In this document: positions 26,901 to 35,345 of the stretch, in pieces | Layout: every line of letters starts with the position of its first letter | Numbering within the stretch: the first letter of the stretch is position 1 | Source of the DNA: Fulvivirga sp. | GTDB lineage: Bacteria; Bacteroidota; Bacteroidia; Cytophagales; Cyclobacteriaceae | Direction: 5' to 3' | Length of the DNA stretch: 38,127 nucleotides | NCBI GenBank assembly: GCA_028280565.1 | Contig: JANQLQ010000092.1 | Location: 1-38,127 of the forward strand | Translations under genes and position numbers: made by a program | Notes under the pieces: generated by a model | What the model was told of the DNA's origin: nothing | What the model saw: only the letters and a program-made list of their open reading frames with translations | The model's database searches: none

Positions 26901-29900
26901 CCCCGATGCTCGTACACGGAAGGTATACGCGGTATTGGACTTTAGCTGCCGGGCCACGAATGACTTTTCATTCTTGCCTACGGTTCCCACTAGCCCGTAC
27001 GCCCCGCTGGCTTCTTTGGCTTCTATCTCGTATCCTGTTTCTTCATCGGCATTGTCTGCCCAGGAAAGCTCTATGGTACTCACGGATTCCGTAGTGGCTG
27101 TTAGCTCGGAAGGAGCACCTGGATCGGGGTTATCTTCGATAGTTGCAGACCCTGCAGATGATGCCCCTACCAGGTAGCCTCCCCCGGCTTTCAATTGTAT
27201 CGTAAATGTTTCGTCTCCTTCTGCCGGGGCGCTGTCCTGCGCAGGTATGATGATGAGCTCTTTCACCCCGGGAGGAGGAAGGGTAATACTTTCGTCTATC
27301 GCGGCAAAATCAACACCATTGACCGCCAATCCACTGAATTCAAGGTTCACGGCCAGGTCAGTGGTCAGCGCCGGGAAGGCAGATAGCCTAAATAGGAGGG
27401 TGTCCGGGCCTATTTCTGAACCGGTGGAGTCCAATACTTCCAAAATAATGGTAGGCGTGTTCGGTCCTGCCGTAGCCACGGCCGTGACCTCGTCGGAAGA
27501 TTCGGATTCATTTTCATTGGCGTCAAGGGCTACGATACGGTAATAGCTATTATCCCCGATCAGGGCTCCACTGTCGGTATACTGGCTGGTAGTGAGTATG
27601 GTGTCATTCAACTTGACGTACCTGCCCGAAGGACTATCAGCACGGTAGACATTGTACCCTAGGATGTCACCTTCGGCATTGTCATCCCAGTCGAGGGCTA
27701 CAGACTCCTGTTGGCCGGTTGCCAGCACGTTCTGTGGTGCTGAAGGAGGGGTGGTATCCCAATTGGTAATAGCGCCGTACATCACACCTTTACCCATAGA
27801 CTCGATGTAAACCCGGCCATAGACTTGCTTATCTGCCGACATGGCCCGGGGCCATTGTGGGATCCAGTCTGCAGGGAGTTTTTCCCAAGTGGCACCTAGG
27901 TCATGGGTACGGTACATTCCCCATATCCCGCTAATCCTACCGAAGCAATACCCGGTGGGATTTGGGTTGCCAGGCTCGTTTTTCCCCCAGTCAAACATCC
28001 ATGCCTTTTCAAAATTACCTACTTCGCTGAAGCTGTCCCCGCCGTCATTACTTGCCCATAGGCCGTTGGTGCCTAGGGTGATCCAGATCACACCTTCCTC
28101 GCCGGGCAGGGGTTTCACGTATACGGTTGAAAAGTCAGCTGACCCGCCCCTGCCCGGGAGCGAGGCGGGGGTTGGCGCCCAGTTTTCCCCGCCATCGGTG
28201 GAGCGATAAAAGCGGGAACTACCCGAATGATAGATGTAGAATACATTGCCATCGACCGGGTCAGCAGCTTCGGGGTGGTCCCATTCATAGTAACCGGTCC
28301 GGGTTAAGATGCCATTCGGAAGGCCGTTGACAAAGGTCCACGAATCGCCGCCATCTTTGGAGTATTTGGCTCCTAGTCCATTCCCTGGCACGTAGATCAC
28401 GTTCAAAGGGTTAGTGGAAGAAACCGACACATTGGCCCCGCCCACCCTAGTGCCGGACGGGAATGGTCGTGTGGCCGTGCGTACAAAATTCTTCCCGTTG
28501 GTGGTCCTTAAAACCCGTGGGTCCCAGCTGCCAAATTGCTGTGGCCGGCTGGCATACATGTACGCCGGGTCAGACTCCATGTAGGTGATGTCGGTGATCT
28601 GGTTACCGTTATCCCGGCTTGCTAGTTCATCGGGTACCTGGTCGAGGTCTTTTAAATGCCGGTGCCCTATCACGTCTGCCGAACCGGAATACAGCGGGGC
28701 CATATCATGGTTTAAGGCAATTGGTGGTGACTGTAGCGTAAAGGGGATCGTATTTTCAAAACTGAACATGGGCTCCCAAACGGTGGTAGCAGCCCATACG
28801 TCACTGGTGCGCCAGGCCATGTACGCATCATTGGCGATGACCGTACCGGGATTATGAGGGTCAAACTCTATGAGGGTACCCCCGGCAAAGAACCGGCTTT
28901 TCTTTTTGTAAGGGCCCTCTGCTTCAACAATCGTATTGTCACCTTTACTTATGGTCTCAAAGGTAGCCCCGCGGTCCGTACTCCTGAAAACACTACTGCC
29001 ACCCATCTGCAAAATATTGTTAGGGTTGTTAGGATCAATATCGAAGCCTGGGCGGTTGCTGGTACGGAGTTGTGTCCAGGTATTATTTTCATAACGCCAA
29101 AGGCCTTGCGAGCTGCTTACATACAGCGCCCCAAGCTGGTCTACCCGCATTAGGAAGGGGTAATCCGGGCTCCCGGGAATGGAGTCGAAGGTATCGCCCC
29201 CGTCCGTACTCATCCAGACCCCTTGGCCTTCCACACCCGCATACACCTTGGCAGAACGACCGGATAGTGTTTGCCCCGGGTCTACTGCCACGGTCTCTAC
29301 TCCCGGGTTGGGCACCACCGGGACAGACGGTACTACATTCCACGTAGCGCCAGCGTCCAGGCTGCGATACAGGCCATCCCTCCGGGTGCCGAAATAGATC
29401 ACATTGCTATTGTTAGGATCCACCTGCATCCCCAGGTTGGTGTGCCGGCTACCTCCTTGTATCCCGGCCCGGTTATTCGCCGCCACAAAGATATTCAGCA
29501 GCTTGGTCCAGGTGGCGCCCGAGTCTGTTGATTTGTACACCCCCGTGTTCTCATTCTGGTAGGCCCCGCCAAAAGTGGCATAAATGGTCGTAGAACTGTT
29601 AGGATCGATGGCAAAGGCATCCACCCCTCCCATCAGCACGCCAAAATCCGGTGTAAAGGTAGTCGTTAGGTCTATCCACTGCTGGGTAGTGTTATCCCAT
29701 CTCCAAGGTCCCGATACATCCGATTTTAGATAGAGTATCCCGGGAATGGTGGGGTGAAAGTAGGTACCCGTGACGTAGCCACCGCCACCAATGCGTGCGT
29801 ATTTCCAGGTGTAATTGCCTGTTTGGATCACCTGTGACTGGACCGTACCGGCCATCCCCAGGAATAGAATAACGGTTATGCATTTTATCATCAACTGCTG

Positions 29901-29945
29901 AGAAAATGCTAACTCACTTAGACATCTTAATGGTTTCATGATCAT
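23922..29945 (-). CDS. Secreted GH74-like endoglucanase/xyloglucanase with two CBM3 modules and T9SS tail (2,007 aa)
   Basis: A signal peptide ends near residue 38. The GH74-like double beta-propeller spans about 45-730: RIGGGGYVTGTYFHP, then SDVSGPWRWD, and at least eight Asp-box motifs (STDSGATW 139-146, SLDAGATW 195-202, STDGGDTF 246-253, STDRGATF 322-329). By comparison with remembered GH74 sequences, Asp76 (KSDVSG) and Asp424 (SADVIGHRH) are the likely catalytic pair. Then come FN3 (~734-820), Calx-beta-like (~822-940), FN3 (~940-1030), a Trp-rich unassigned module (~1035-1240), an Ig-like Big_9-type domain (~1242-1333), DNRLRE (~1336-1506), FN3 (~1508-1596), two CBM3-like domains (~1599-1744 and 1751-1902) and a type A T9SS tail (FFPNPVSD near 1930). 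It likely cleaves xyloglucan or a related beta-glucan on cellulose, outside the cell. It follows SusD by 341 bp. Another Asp-box hydrolase activity is the main alternative. Confidence 0.9.
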   Translation of the reverse strand: MIMKPLRCLSELAFSQQLMIKCITVILFLGMAGTVQSQVIQTGNYTWKYARIGGGGYVTGTYFHPTIPGILYLKSDVSGPWRWDNTTQQWIDLTTTFTPDFGVLMGGVDAFAIDPNSSTTIYATFGGAYQNENTGVYKSTDSGATWTKLLNIFVAANNRAGIQGGSRHTNLGMQVDPNNSNVIYFGTRRDGLYRSLDAGATWNVVPSVPVVPNPGVETVAVDPGQTLSGRSAKVYAGVEGQGVWMSTDGGDTFDSIPGSPDYPFLMRVDQLGALYVSSSQGLWRYENNTWTQLRTSNRPGFDIDPNNPNNILQMGGSSVFRSTDRGATFETISKGDNTIVEAEGPYKKKSRFFAGGTLIEFDPHNPGTVIANDAYMAWRTSDVWAATTVWEPMFSFENTIPFTLQSPPIALNHDMAPLYSGSADVIGHRHLKDLDQVPDELASRDNGNQITDITYMESDPAYMYASRPQQFGSWDPRVLRTTNGKNFVRTATRPFPSGTRVGGANVSVSSTNPLNVIYVPGNGLGAKYSKDGGDSWTFVNGLPNGILTRTGYYEWDHPEAADPVDGNVFYIYHSGSSRFYRSTDGGENWAPTPASLPGRGGSADFSTVYVKPLPGEEGVIWITLGTNGLWASNDGGDSFSEVGNFEKAWMFDWGKNEPGNPNPTGYCFGRISGIWGMYRTHDLGATWEKLPADWIPQWPRAMSADKQVYGRVYIESMGKGVMYGAITNWDTTPPSAPQNVLATGQQESVALDWDDNAEGDILGYNVYRADSPSGRYVKLNDTILTTSQYTDSGALIGDNSYYRIVALDANENESESSDEVTAVATAGPNTPTIILEVLDSTGSEIGPDTLLFRLSAFPALTTDLAVNLEFSGLAVNGVDFAAIDESITLPPPGVKELIIIPAQDSAPAEGDETFTIQLKAGGGYLVGASSAGSATIEDNPDPGAPSELTATTESVSTIELSWADNADEETGYEIEAKEASGAYGLVGTVGKNEKSFVARQLKSNTAYTFRVRASGDNGNSSYSNEASATTLPAATGYDPGFIWNRSVDWGGQSGNPDTDQLGGEAWFYTFIEDVDAGKDSPTPWWENPQLPLVWGGNRNQWDQGNVFAHPAVRQNSLRERRDGFDARYLGIPVVTWSNPTGKELALEISGNLLVEFGTEGGRTRAVDVVILKQDASGFSKLYENRWSGDPGDAFADTVSLEVDVLAGENIVITLHQTAKALRNLAVLTDDLEFKIGGSMDNQPPVVSITAPGNNTLVLPGSNVTIEASASDPDGTVTKVAFYADTTLLGEDTTSPYAFTWANVPRGAYQLSAIAADNLSVSTTSPPVTLNVQEMPTDTLYSFSPIADAHVRKGIGADNNYGLAQVLQVRKHFNNYTYETYLKFDPGLIAGAIDKATLKLKVKRKDGDRQHVVRYVSSDSWEESVITWNNKPGVGTALDTVNVPAVGEWIEFDVTSQVVDEIANDGVISLRLETAGSSNQGPVIEYFSKEAGNADAPVLEILLQTPNGPILPAAPQNLMADISSSKEVVLSWIGAMDTTVNYVLERKVGAGNYTVLDTTDITFHPDADLVSGAGHTYRAFAFNEDGRSGYSEEVSILAPYLWVEYKTGTPVNVSDNHLRPQFKLVNQGTEAIPYAEITVRYWFTSEDHAPLNFTCDYAALGTNNVLGNFAKTGSPLEGANYYVDFTFTPTAGSLQPGADSGPIEIRLHKSDWTDFEEAGDHSYAEASSFVENASITVYRNGELAWGNEPAAVPGLVAFEVEYRTGDFGNPGDNHLKPHFNLRNTGNVDVDYQDLTLRYLFTPEGEAPFNYWVDHAAIGSAKIAASFGQLDPAETGAEAYMDVTFTDAGMLHAYSQSGDVQVRVAKSDWSNFDEEDDFSYANVNESTANPQVLLYHQGNLVWGTLPGSMGTNLRAGSQAQDGGQAITTSLRFFPNPVSDLLTIYLEESENIQAVAIHLIDMQGRAAKQLDVTGNRAEYELDVSDVRDGLYFLVLDTGKERFTTKIQVTR

Positions 29946-30286
29946 TTAATTTCGGGTTAGGTTAAAATATTCATTAGGAAATAGTTATTCACTTTTACAT
30001 CCGCTTGGGGATGATTGTGCCCGGTAAATGGTCCTATGGACTTTACCGTTCCGAGTTTTCCAGCGCCCATGATTTAGCACTGGAAAAACAGTGCATTAAG
30101 GGTCTTTTGATCTTGATGGAATAGTTGTGGAAGGAGGTGGATATCCCTCCTTTACATACCGTATCGTCCCTAGAATAAAGGATGGAAATGACACTGGTTT
30201 TTGGGTGTATCCCACCTATGGAATTGCCATACAAACCTTCCTTCTATGGATCTTTCTTGATCAAAAAAAGCTGTTCAAAGGGTCTT
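29946..30286 (-). other. SusD-GH74 intergenic region with several small hairpins
   Basis: The 341-bp gap has no credible gene. It holds CGGTAAA/TTTACCG (30022-30028 with 30042-30048), GCACTG/CAGTGC (30077-30082 with 30089-30094) and AAGGAGG/CCTCCTT (30131-30137 with 30146-30152). None is followed by a good T-tract on the minus strand, so SusCD transcripts may read through into the GH74 gene. Alternatively the stems stabilise or attenuate the distal message. No promoter was identified with confidence. Confidence 0.4.
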
Positions 30287-31813
30287 TTACCCCGGGTTTT
30301 CGTTGGGTTCCATCGCCAGGTTCGTCGATAACTCTGGCTCCGGGATAGGCAATACTTTATGAAAGTTTATGTTGAATGAAGGATTGTTTACGTAAGTTGC
30401 CATGTCGAGCTTCCCTGCATTGTCCCATCTCACCAGGTCGTTCCAAAAGATAGCTTCACAGGCCAGCTCCACTCGCCTTTCATGGACAATGATCCTGAAC
30501 ACATCATCGGGAGAAGATGCCGGGAAGCCCGGGGTAGGATAGCCCGGCATGTTTACCCGGGTCCTCACCTCGTTGATCAGCGGCAGTGCGGCACTAGGAC
30601 CGGATATTTCGTTCAATGCCTCGGCGTACATCAAAAGGACATCGGCATAGCGTATAATGTCCATGTTGATGGGCGAATTAAGAGGGTCCCCGGTATAAGC
30701 TTGTTCGGGGATGAACTTCCTCCAGGCATAATCCTCGATGCTTAAAGAATCGTAATTGAGCTCTACCCCTTCCGTGGTAAGAATGGTGGCCGTACCCCCG
30801 GGATAAAAAAGAGTAGCATTTTTCCTGGGGTCATCCGCTTCGTATTCATTGACCGTTTGCTCGCTGGGCTGCATGTTATACCAATAGGGAATAGGGTTAG
30901 TATCGGAGCCGGAAGCGCCGGTAAACCGGGTGAAGATATTCCCTTCCGAGGCTTGCGGGTTGTCCCCATCCTGTCCCCATGGGCGACCCGGTGTATTTTC
31001 AAACTGGACCTCAAAAATGGATTCCATGTTGTTATCGCCCGCCTCTATGAAGTTTTCCCTGTAATCGGCATTAAGCATGTACTCCGAGCTTTCATATACT
31101 TCCCGGAATTGGTCTGCCGCTTGCTGGTACTGTCCTGCGTATAAATAGACCTTCCCCAGCAGGGCCGTGGCGGCCCCTCGTGACGCCCTGCCCAGTTCGT
31201 CCGTGCCCCTGTATTCGGTCACGGAAGGCAGGCGGTCCTTAGCGGCGCGCAGATCGCCTGCTATCCTTTGAAGTATTTCAGTACGCGGGGTAGCTGGTAT
31301 TTGGAAGTCTTCATCATCTTCAGCGAGCCTGTCCACATAAGGCACATCGCCAAACATGGTGGTCAAGTGAAAATGATACAGTCCACGAAGGAAATAGGCC
31401 TCGCCCATCATACGGGTTTTAAGGTCTTCATTGAGATTATCCATGGCCGCTACAAACGTAAGCACGGCATTGCACCGGTAAACCCCGTCGTAAACGTGCC
31501 GGTAGATGAATAGGAGATTAGTAGAGCCCGAAAGCCCGCCGCTAAAATCCCCTAACGCCGCTACGGGAGCCGGGGTGTTAGCCGTCCGGACCGACTCTCC
31601 TGACCTTAAGATATTGGCATACCAGGTAAAAACACCACCCGGTCCGCCACGCTTTTGCAGGGCAGAATAGGCCGCATTTACGGCTAGTATGGCATCATCC
31701 TCTGTTCGATAGAAATTTCCTTGGTTTAAGCTGTTTGGGTTCTCCAATTCCAACTCGTTGCAAGAGACCAAAAACAGGCAGGCAGTGATGATATAGATGA
31801 AAAGTGTTTTCAT
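30287..31813 (-). CDS. susD: SusD/RagB-family nutrient-binding outer-membrane lipoprotein
   Basis: The N-terminus has a lipoprotein signal with lipobox LVSC (Cys18), followed by LELENPNSLNQGNFYRTEDD, the conserved SusD start. TPR-like helices follow (AVNAAYSALQKRGG; YFLRGLYHFHLTTMFGDVPY), and the C-terminal RagB part includes INEVRTRVNMPGYPTP, VHERRVELACEAIFWNDLVR and the family ending LPIPEPEL...NENPG. At 508 aa it is full length. SusD caps the SusC barrel on the cell surface and binds glycan with exposed aromatics. It starts 32 bp after the SusC stop, so both are one operon. Context (GH74 with CBM3) points to xyloglucan or cellulose-derived glucan, but ligand residues cannot be read off the sequence. 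The symbol denotes family only. Confidence 0.95.
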   Translation of the reverse strand: MKTLFIYIITACLFLVSCNELELENPNSLNQGNFYRTEDDAILAVNAAYSALQKRGGPGGVFTWYANILRSGESVRTANTPAPVAALGDFSGGLSGSTNLLFIYRHVYDGVYRCNAVLTFVAAMDNLNEDLKTRMMGEAYFLRGLYHFHLTTMFGDVPYVDRLAEDDEDFQIPATPRTEILQRIAGDLRAAKDRLPSVTEYRGTDELGRASRGAATALLGKVYLYAGQYQQAADQFREVYESSEYMLNADYRENFIEAGDNNMESIFEVQFENTPGRPWGQDGDNPQASEGNIFTRFTGASGSDTNPIPYWYNMQPSEQTVNEYEADDPRKNATLFYPGGTATILTTEGVELNYDSLSIEDYAWRKFIPEQAYTGDPLNSPINMDIIRYADVLLMYAEALNEISGPSAALPLINEVRTRVNMPGYPTPGFPASSPDDVFRIIVHERRVELACEAIFWNDLVRWDNAGKLDMATYVNNPSFNINFHKVLPIPEPELSTNLAMEPNENPG

Positions 31814-31845
31814 TTTTTCAATGTTTTAATAGTCGACGAGTAGGG

Positions 31846-34800
31846 TTAAAAAGTGATCTGTAATCCACCGATAAAGGTCCGGGCTTTGGGAAAAACCCCG
31901 TTGTCTATTCCTCTCACCAGGTTGCCTTGGCCACCCGTGCTCCCTTCTGCTATACCTTCTATCTCGGGGTCGAATCCCGAATAATCGGTGATGGTGAAAA
32001 GATTTTGGGCCATCACGTAAATACGCAGCCTGTCAATGGCGTGCTTTTGCAGGAATTTTGCAGGAAAGGACCAGCCTAAGGTGATATTTCTACATCGTAT
32101 GTAGGAGCCGTCTTCTATGAACCGGTCGGAAAACCTCCGGACATTCCCATTGGGATCGCCCAACGCAGGACGTGGGATGTTTGTGTTACGGTTATCTTCG
32201 GTCCAGTGGTCCAACGTAGCGGCGCCTTGGTTAAAGTTCGTGTGCATCCCTTCCAGCCAAAATTTGGTGTTATTGATAAGGTCATTGCCCTGTACTCCCT
32301 GGATGAGGAAAGAAAAGTCAAAAGACTTGAAATTTACCCCTCCGCTGAGGCCGAAAATAAAGTCAGGGATGGGATCACCGATAAAAGCGCGGTCATCGTC
32401 AGTTAATAACCCGTCACCGTCAATATCCCTAAACCGGAGGTCGCCGGGGACAGCATCGGGAGCAAACGGGATCGGGTTTCCTTCTCCATCCACTTGCTGG
32501 TTCATGGCGTCAATTTCCTCTTGGCTTTGATAGATACCATCCGTAACGAACCCGTAATAGGCCCCAATGGTGCCGCCCACTTCTGTCCGGGTAAGCGTTC
32601 CTCCCCACTCACTTTCTGCCGAGCCAGCGGCAATAAAGTTCTCAGGGTCAGGTCCCAGGGAAAGCACCTCGTTGCTAAAGGTGGAGAAATTGGCGCCTAT
32701 ATTAAAGTCCAGGTCTTCATTGACATTGGTACGGTAGTTCAATTGAACCTCGAAGCCCCGGTTTTCTATTTCACCGGCGTTTCGAAATGGCGGGCGATGC
32801 CCTCCCCCGCTGGATACCGGCAGGGGTACGCGCAGGAGCATATCTTCTGTCCTTTTATAGAAATAGTCTATGCTGGTTTGCAGGCGTCCGCTAAAGAAGG
32901 CTAGGTCGGCGCCGATATTGGTCTGTCTCACTGACTCCCACGAGAGATTAGGATAGGTAAAGAAAGCTACTGCGGCTCCTTCGACTTTCTGCCCGTTAAA
33001 GGCATAATCTGCTCCTAGGGTAATGTCTTGGCTAAAGGCGTAGTTCCCGATCCGGTCATTCCCTAACACACCGTAACCTCCCCGCAGTTTCGCCTCACTA
33101 AGCACAGGCCTGAGCGACTGCATGAAAGATTCTTCGCTCAGCCGCCATCCTACGGAAAAAGACGGGAATACCCCATAGTTCGGGTTCCGGAAGCGGGAAG
33201 AGGCGTCTCTCCTGATGTTGAATGTGAGTAGGTACCGGTCATTGTAGCTGTAATTGACCCTTCCAAAAATAGATCGTATGGCTGCTTCATTGAGATTTCC
33301 GTTGACTACCACCTGGTCTGTGACGGCTTGGAGCTGCTGCACTTCGTTGCTTACGGTAGCCTCACCACTACCCGATAGGGTCCTTGCCCGGTCTGTTTGC
33401 TCCGAGTACCCGGCCAGTAGGGTCATGTCGTGCTTCCCAAAGTTTTTTTGATAGGTGAGCAGGTTCTCTATCAAGGTACTATAGTTCTGGCTTATCCTGT
33501 TGGAGACAATGTTCTGATCCAAAACATCCAATCCGCCCATTTGGAAAGTAGGGGTAAAGACCTCCCTATCCGAAAGCTGGTAACCGTAGCCCAAGTTCAA
33601 TTTGTATTTCAACCCCGGGATGATCATGACTTCCCCGAATACATTGATGTTAATGGCATTGGTAATAAGGGTTCTTTCGTACAGTTCGTTAATCCCCACT
33701 GGGTTTCGGGCGTCCTGCCCGTCAACCCCGGAAGGGCCTGCAAAACCTCCAAGGTTATTGGGATCGCGAACCGGTACAAGGGGAGTTTGCTTAATGGTAT
33801 GCTCCAAGGTAGAGCGGGAGCCAAACGCCAGCGGGTCCCTCTCCCCCCGGCTTAAGAAGATCGACTCACCGATCCGGAACCTTCCCTTCTCGTAGTCAGA
33901 ATTTATCCGTACCGTATATCTTTCGAAATTGGTCCCTAGTATGATCCCGTCCTGGTTGAAATAATTCCCGGACAGGGCATACGTAGCATGTTCATTCCCC
34001 CCGGATATGCTAAGGTCGGTTTGATGCATGAGGGCCGATTCGAAGATTTCGTCCTGCCAGTCGGTATTAACGCCGGGACGTGGATTGAGCACGGCATCCG
34101 GTGAGTCTTCCCCTACATTTTCGTTGATCACCCGGTTGAGGCCCAAGTATTGATCCCGGTCGAGTAAATCTAACGTTCGCCAAGGATTTTGCACCCCGGT
34201 GAAAGTGTTTAAACTCACTTTCGTTTCCCCTTTCTTCCCGCGTTTCGTGGTGATGAGGATGACCCCGTTGGCAGCCCTTGCGCCATAGATGGCAGAAGCA
34301 GAGGCATCTTTAAGCACTTCTACAGAGGCGATATCATTGGGATTGACCGCATTCAGCCCACCGGAAACGAAAGGCACGCCATCGATCACGATCAAGGGAT
34401 CAGTATCGTTGATCGTATTGACCCCCCTGATCCGGATATTGACATCTTGTCCCGGCGCTCCTGAACTTGAGGTGATGTCCACTCCCGCCGCCTGGCCTTG
34501 CAAAGCGTCGCCCACATTGGCCACTGGCAGCCTGGAGATCTGCTCTCCTTTGATAGAAACCACCGCCCCGGTAACTTCTTTCCTTTCCTGTGTACCGTAC
34601 CCCACTACTACTACCTCTTCTATGGTGGTGATGTCCACCTCCATGTTGATATTGACCACGCTACGCCCGCTTACAGGGATCTCTTGTGATCGATATCCTA
34701 CGAAGGAAACGGCTAGCACTGAACTTTCGGAAGCTACCGAAAATTCAAATTTTCCCTGTGCGTTGGTAATCGTCCCGTTGGTAGTACCCAATTCCATGAC

Positions 34801-35259
34801 AGTGGCGCCGGGAAGTGGCTCGCCGGTTTCATCGTACACTACGCCCGATATAGGCCATTGGATATGGATCTCTTCTTCTACACTGGGGAGCGGGTTTTCA
34901 CTTTTAACCCCCTTTACCGTAATGGTTTCGTTTACTCGCTTAAATGAAAGCCGGCTCTGCATCGATACTTCCCGCAGTAGGTCGCCTAGATTGCGGGTAT
35001 TTCCTGATAGTGTTATGGATTTGTTTTTGACTTCATTTTCAACATAAGCAAAGCGAAAATTCGTTACGGTTTCCAGGTCAGTGAGCAGGTCCACGAGCCA
35101 TATCTTCCCACTTTTATATTTGAAGGCTATTTCATCCAAAGGTTTTCGTTGGGCCTCCGATCCATCAGCGAAGGCCATGGTGAATGAATAGCATAGTATA
35201 CTCGCATAAATCACCAATTTAGACATGCGAATGATGAATTTTTGTAGTTTTACATACAT
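31846..35259 (-). CDS. susC: SusC/RagA-family TonB-dependent transporter with STN signalling domain
   Basis: The order is: signal sequence (YASILCYSFTMAFADG), STN domain at about 43-117 (LLTDLETVTNFRFAYVENEV), carboxypeptidase-regulatory-like domain at about 133-203 (ISGVVYDETGEPLPGATV), the SusC signature VVVGYGTQERKEVTGAV near 215-231, plug to about 342 (ASASAIYGARAANGVILITT), then the 22-strand-type barrel ending GGLQITF. At 1,137 aa it is complete. Energised by TonB, it imports oligosaccharides through the outer membrane as the partner of the downstream SusD. The STN domain, together with the FecR gene 86 bp upstream, shows that it also works as the receptor of a trans-envelope signalling relay. 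The start at 35259 was kept; Met12 is an alternative. Confidence 0.96.
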   Translation of the reverse strand: MYVKLQKFIIRMSKLVIYASILCYSFTMAFADGSEAQRKPLDEIAFKYKSGKIWLVDLLTDLETVTNFRFAYVENEVKNKSITLSGNTRNLGDLLREVSMQSRLSFKRVNETITVKGVKSENPLPSVEEEIHIQWPISGVVYDETGEPLPGATVMELGTTNGTITNAQGKFEFSVASESSVLAVSFVGYRSQEIPVSGRSVVNINMEVDITTIEEVVVVGYGTQERKEVTGAVVSIKGEQISRLPVANVGDALQGQAAGVDITSSSGAPGQDVNIRIRGVNTINDTDPLIVIDGVPFVSGGLNAVNPNDIASVEVLKDASASAIYGARAANGVILITTKRGKKGETKVSLNTFTGVQNPWRTLDLLDRDQYLGLNRVINENVGEDSPDAVLNPRPGVNTDWQDEIFESALMHQTDLSISGGNEHATYALSGNYFNQDGIILGTNFERYTVRINSDYEKGRFRIGESIFLSRGERDPLAFGSRSTLEHTIKQTPLVPVRDPNNLGGFAGPSGVDGQDARNPVGINELYERTLITNAININVFGEVMIIPGLKYKLNLGYGYQLSDREVFTPTFQMGGLDVLDQNIVSNRISQNYSTLIENLLTYQKNFGKHDMTLLAGYSEQTDRARTLSGSGEATVSNEVQQLQAVTDQVVVNGNLNEAAIRSIFGRVNYSYNDRYLLTFNIRRDASSRFRNPNYGVFPSFSVGWRLSEESFMQSLRPVLSEAKLRGGYGVLGNDRIGNYAFSQDITLGADYAFNGQKVEGAAVAFFTYPNLSWESVRQTNIGADLAFFSGRLQTSIDYFYKRTEDMLLRVPLPVSSGGGHRPPFRNAGEIENRGFEVQLNYRTNVNEDLDFNIGANFSTFSNEVLSLGPDPENFIAAGSAESEWGGTLTRTEVGGTIGAYYGFVTDGIYQSQEEIDAMNQQVDGEGNPIPFAPDAVPGDLRFRDIDGDGLLTDDDRAFIGDPIPDFIFGLSGGVNFKSFDFSFLIQGVQGNDLINNTKFWLEGMHTNFNQGAATLDHWTEDNRNTNIPRPALGDPNGNVRRFSDRFIEDGSYIRCRNITLGWSFPAKFLQKHAIDRLRIYVMAQNLFTITDYSGFDPEIEGIAEGSTGGQGNLVRGIDNGVFPKARTFIGGLQITF

Positions 35260-35292
35260 AGAGTTTTTATTTGGTTAGAAACTTTATACCAG

Positions 35293-35332
35293 AGCGAGTT
35301 GAACTCTTTCCCCAAAGACCTTTCAACTCGCT
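35293..35332 (-). promoter_or_regulatory. Long inverted repeat between FecR and SusC genes
   Basis: AGCGAGTTGAA (35293-35303) pairs perfectly with TTCAACTCGCT (35322-35332), and the 18-nt loop contains a second small stem (TCTTT/AAAGA). It begins 13 bp after the FecR stop and ends 33 bp before the SusC start. There is no U-tract on the minus strand, so it is not a normal terminator. It could be an mRNA stability or processing element, or an operator, separating low-level regulator expression from high-level susCD expression. Confidence 0.55.
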
Positions 35333-35345
35333 TCTTGGAGTTTTT

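Noticed and set aside
30043-30234. 63-codon minus-strand frame between susD and the GH74 gene
   Set aside because: It spans several small hairpins, has no recognisable domain or signal, and has no good start context.
34289-35047. 252-codon plus-strand frame opposite the susC start
   Set aside because: It is Ser/Thr/Pro-rich and antisense to the well-defined STN and plug domains; no independent signals support it.
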